Made by a program: the position numbers and the translations under genes
In this document: piece by piece, positions 33,477-34,596 of the stretch
Position numbering within the stretch: position 1 is the stretch's first letter
Layout of the letters: each line of letters starts with the position of its first letter
NCBI GenBank assembly: GCA_017620475.1
Contig: JAFZQI010000011.1
Location: 1 to 34,596 of the forward strand
DNA: 34,596 nucleotides
From: Clostridiales bacterium
Lineage (GTDB): Bacteria > Bacillota > Clostridia > Saccharofermentanales > Saccharofermentanaceae
Reading direction: 5' to 3'
The notes under the pieces: model-generated
Databases searched by the model: none
What the model was told of the DNA's origin: nothing
The model's input: only the letters and a program-made list of their open reading frames with translations

Positions 33477-33745
33477 CGAATTACATCGCGGTGCCACCTT
33501 GATTCACGGCCACTTGTGCCGTGCACTTAGCGAGATACCATCATATCCCCGGCAAGTAACGTATGCCTTCACGTTGCAGAATACTTTGCTTCCGGAAATC
33601 TCTTTTCTTCTCGAAAAGCACTTTCCCTCGGCATTTGACTGCACCCTCAGCGGTCCATTTGATGACTTGTTTTCCGCCGGATTCTCATCCTCGCCGGCTC
33701 TCTGTAGGAGCATCATCACCGTTATCTCCGCGTCAACGGTTTGAT
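33437..33745 (-). promoter_or_regulatory. T-box riboswitch (tRNA-Trp) controlling the trp operon
   Basis: The T-box sequence GGTGGCACCGCG lies at 33487-33498. The stem I region has CTACAGAGAGCCGGCGAGG and later GCTGAGGGTGCAG. The specifier reads CAAATGGACC, with TGG (33655-33657) the Trp codon followed by A. The mechanism is tRNA-dependent antitermination, so the whole operon rises when charged tRNA-Trp falls. The string GTGCTTTTCGAGAAG (with the AAAAGCACT word at 33614) is shared with the trpB2 leader in the same relative place. Confidence 0.92.
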
Positions 33746-33757
33746 TTATTTAGGTGC

Positions 33758-33786
33758 ATGATAGCATTAAGAAAACCAAAGGTCAA
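33758..33786 (-). promoter_or_regulatory. Sigma-A promoter of the trp operon
   Basis: On the minus strand TTGACC (33781-33786) and TATCAT (33758-33763) have a 17-bp spacer, just upstream of the T-box leader. Upstream of it CTCCGCCTCTTTCGTCCTT occurs twice, 28 bp apart, between the promoter and the DAHP synthase stop. No clear terminator is seen for the upstream gene. Confidence 0.75.
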
Positions 33787-33908
33787 CAGTTTTTTTCGCA
33801 ATGCTATCTCCGCCTCTTTCGTCCTTCGGCGTTGCCTCCGCCTCTTTCGTCCTTTCACTCATCCGCGCAGCAAACGCATCCTCCGAGCCCACAACGGGGA
33901 CCCGCTTC

Positions 33909-34596
33909 TCATATCGAATAGAAAAGATCCGCGGCCTCATAGATCAGCCTTTCACTTTTTTCCCACCCGAGACACGCATCCGTGATCGACTTGCCGTAAA
34001 CATTCCCGCTGACATCCTGATTTCCGTCCTCGATATAGCTTTCGATCATGAAGCCCTTCACAAGTTTATACACATCCTCGCTCAGTTTCATGGAATTGAG
34101 TACTTCCTTGATGATCCTTGGCTGTGCGAACGGATTCTTATTCGAGTTCGCGTGATTCGTATCGATGATCGCCGCCGGATGCTTCAGATTTTTCGCGCCG
34201 TACATCTCGCTCAAACGAAGAAGATCCTCGAAGTGATAGTTCGGCTGGGATTCACCGTGCTTATTCGTATATCCTCGAAGCACCGCATGCACATATTCAT
34301 TTCCGTTCGACTCGACTTCCCAGCCACGGTATATAAATGTGTGCGGATGCGATGCCGCCACGATCGCATTGAGCATCACGGCATAGTCACCGCTGGTCGG
34401 ATTCTTCATCCCGACCGGCGAATCGATCAGGCTCGCGGTTAGGCGGTGCTGCTGATCCTCCACGCTTCTCGCGCCCACGGCAACATATGCCAGAACATCA
34501 TCCAGATACTGATAATTCTCCGGATACAGCATCTCGTCCGCGCACGCAAATCCCGTCTCCGCGATGGCACGCATATGCAGCCGCCTGGTCGCCAGG
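33909..34596 (-). CDS. 3-deoxy-7-phosphoheptulonate (DAHP) synthase, 5' end beyond the window
   Basis: The last about 229 codons of a class I (AroG-like) DAHP synthase; the reading frame continues off the right edge. Motifs: GARSVEDQQHR, SPVGMKNPTSGDYAVMLNAI, the metal- and PEP-binding region around PAAIIDTNHANSNKNP, and VKGFMIESYIEDGNQ with the conserved Glu. It condenses PEP and erythrose-4-phosphate, the first step towards chorismate, and so feeds the adjacent trp operon. Which aromatic amino acid inhibits it cannot be read here. Confidence 0.93.
   Translation of the reverse strand, partial: LATRRLHMRAIAETGFACADEMLYPENYQYLDDVLAYVAVGARSVEDQQHRLTASLIDSPVGMKNPTSGDYAVMLNAIVAASHPHTFIYRGWEVESNGNEYVHAVLRGYTNKHGESQPNYHFEDLLRLSEMYGAKNLKHPAAIIDTNHANSNKNPFAQPRIIKEVLNSMKLSEDVYKLVKGFMIESYIEDGNQDVSGNVYGKSITDACLGWEKSERLIYEAADLFYSI

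Overview
The window looks like a chromosomal segment of an anaerobic, moderate-GC Clostridia-type bacterium (Bacillota). The evidence is two tRNA-Trp T-box leaders, AGGAGG-type ribosome sites, a flavodiiron protein and a reverse rubrerythrin for oxygen defence, a DUF6273/fibronectin secreted protein, and low-complexity Ser/Gly surface lipoproteins. The genus cannot be named from sequence reading alone. No tRNA, rRNA, transposase, integrase or CRISPR array was seen.

Left part (1-6.9 kb): three secreted or lipid-anchored proteins on the minus strand (DUF6273 + three FnIII domains; a GH114/TM1410-like glycosidase; a GH16 beta-glucanase with a C-terminal carbohydrate-binding module), then a divergent AraC-type regulator. 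Middle-left (6.9-13.8 kb): a duplicated surface cassette. Each unit is a large secreted protein (glycine-rich beta-helix-like repeats, Cys/His knuckles, and a shared unnamed C-terminal domain of about 300 residues) followed at once by a tiny acidic peptide gene (38 and 37 codons) too short for routine annotation. The second unit also carries a Ser/Gly repeat lipoprotein that starts 5 nt after the peptide stop. I regard this large protein + mini-peptide cassette as one of the two most interesting things here.

Middle (13.8-23.5 kb): a hotdog thioesterase, a four-domain flavodiiron/flavin reductase/rubredoxin fusion, a small membrane protein, reverse rubrerythrin, a LacI-type sensor fused to a degenerate GGDEF and an intact EAL domain, a lipoprotein HExxH metallopeptidase, and two XRE regulators in tandem. 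Right part (23.9-34.6 kb): the complete tryptophan operon trpE-G-D-C-F-B-A on the minus strand behind a UGG T-box, followed by a trpB2 gene with its own promoter and its own UGG T-box. A truncated DAHP synthase gene lies at the right edge. Together these supply and regulate the chorismate-to-tryptophan branch.

Over all of this lies a short DNA word, AAAAGCACTG (often CGAAAAGCACTG), found exactly 18 times, with 5 more copies ending in T. About 0.07 exact copies would be expected by chance. It occurs on both strands, inside genes in four different translation frames, in both T-box leaders, at a terminator and in tandem or inverted pairs. It behaves like a DNA-level signal (uptake-sequence-like or chromosome-architecture word) and not like a protein motif. 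The intergenic spaces also hold several families of nested-dyad repeat elements.
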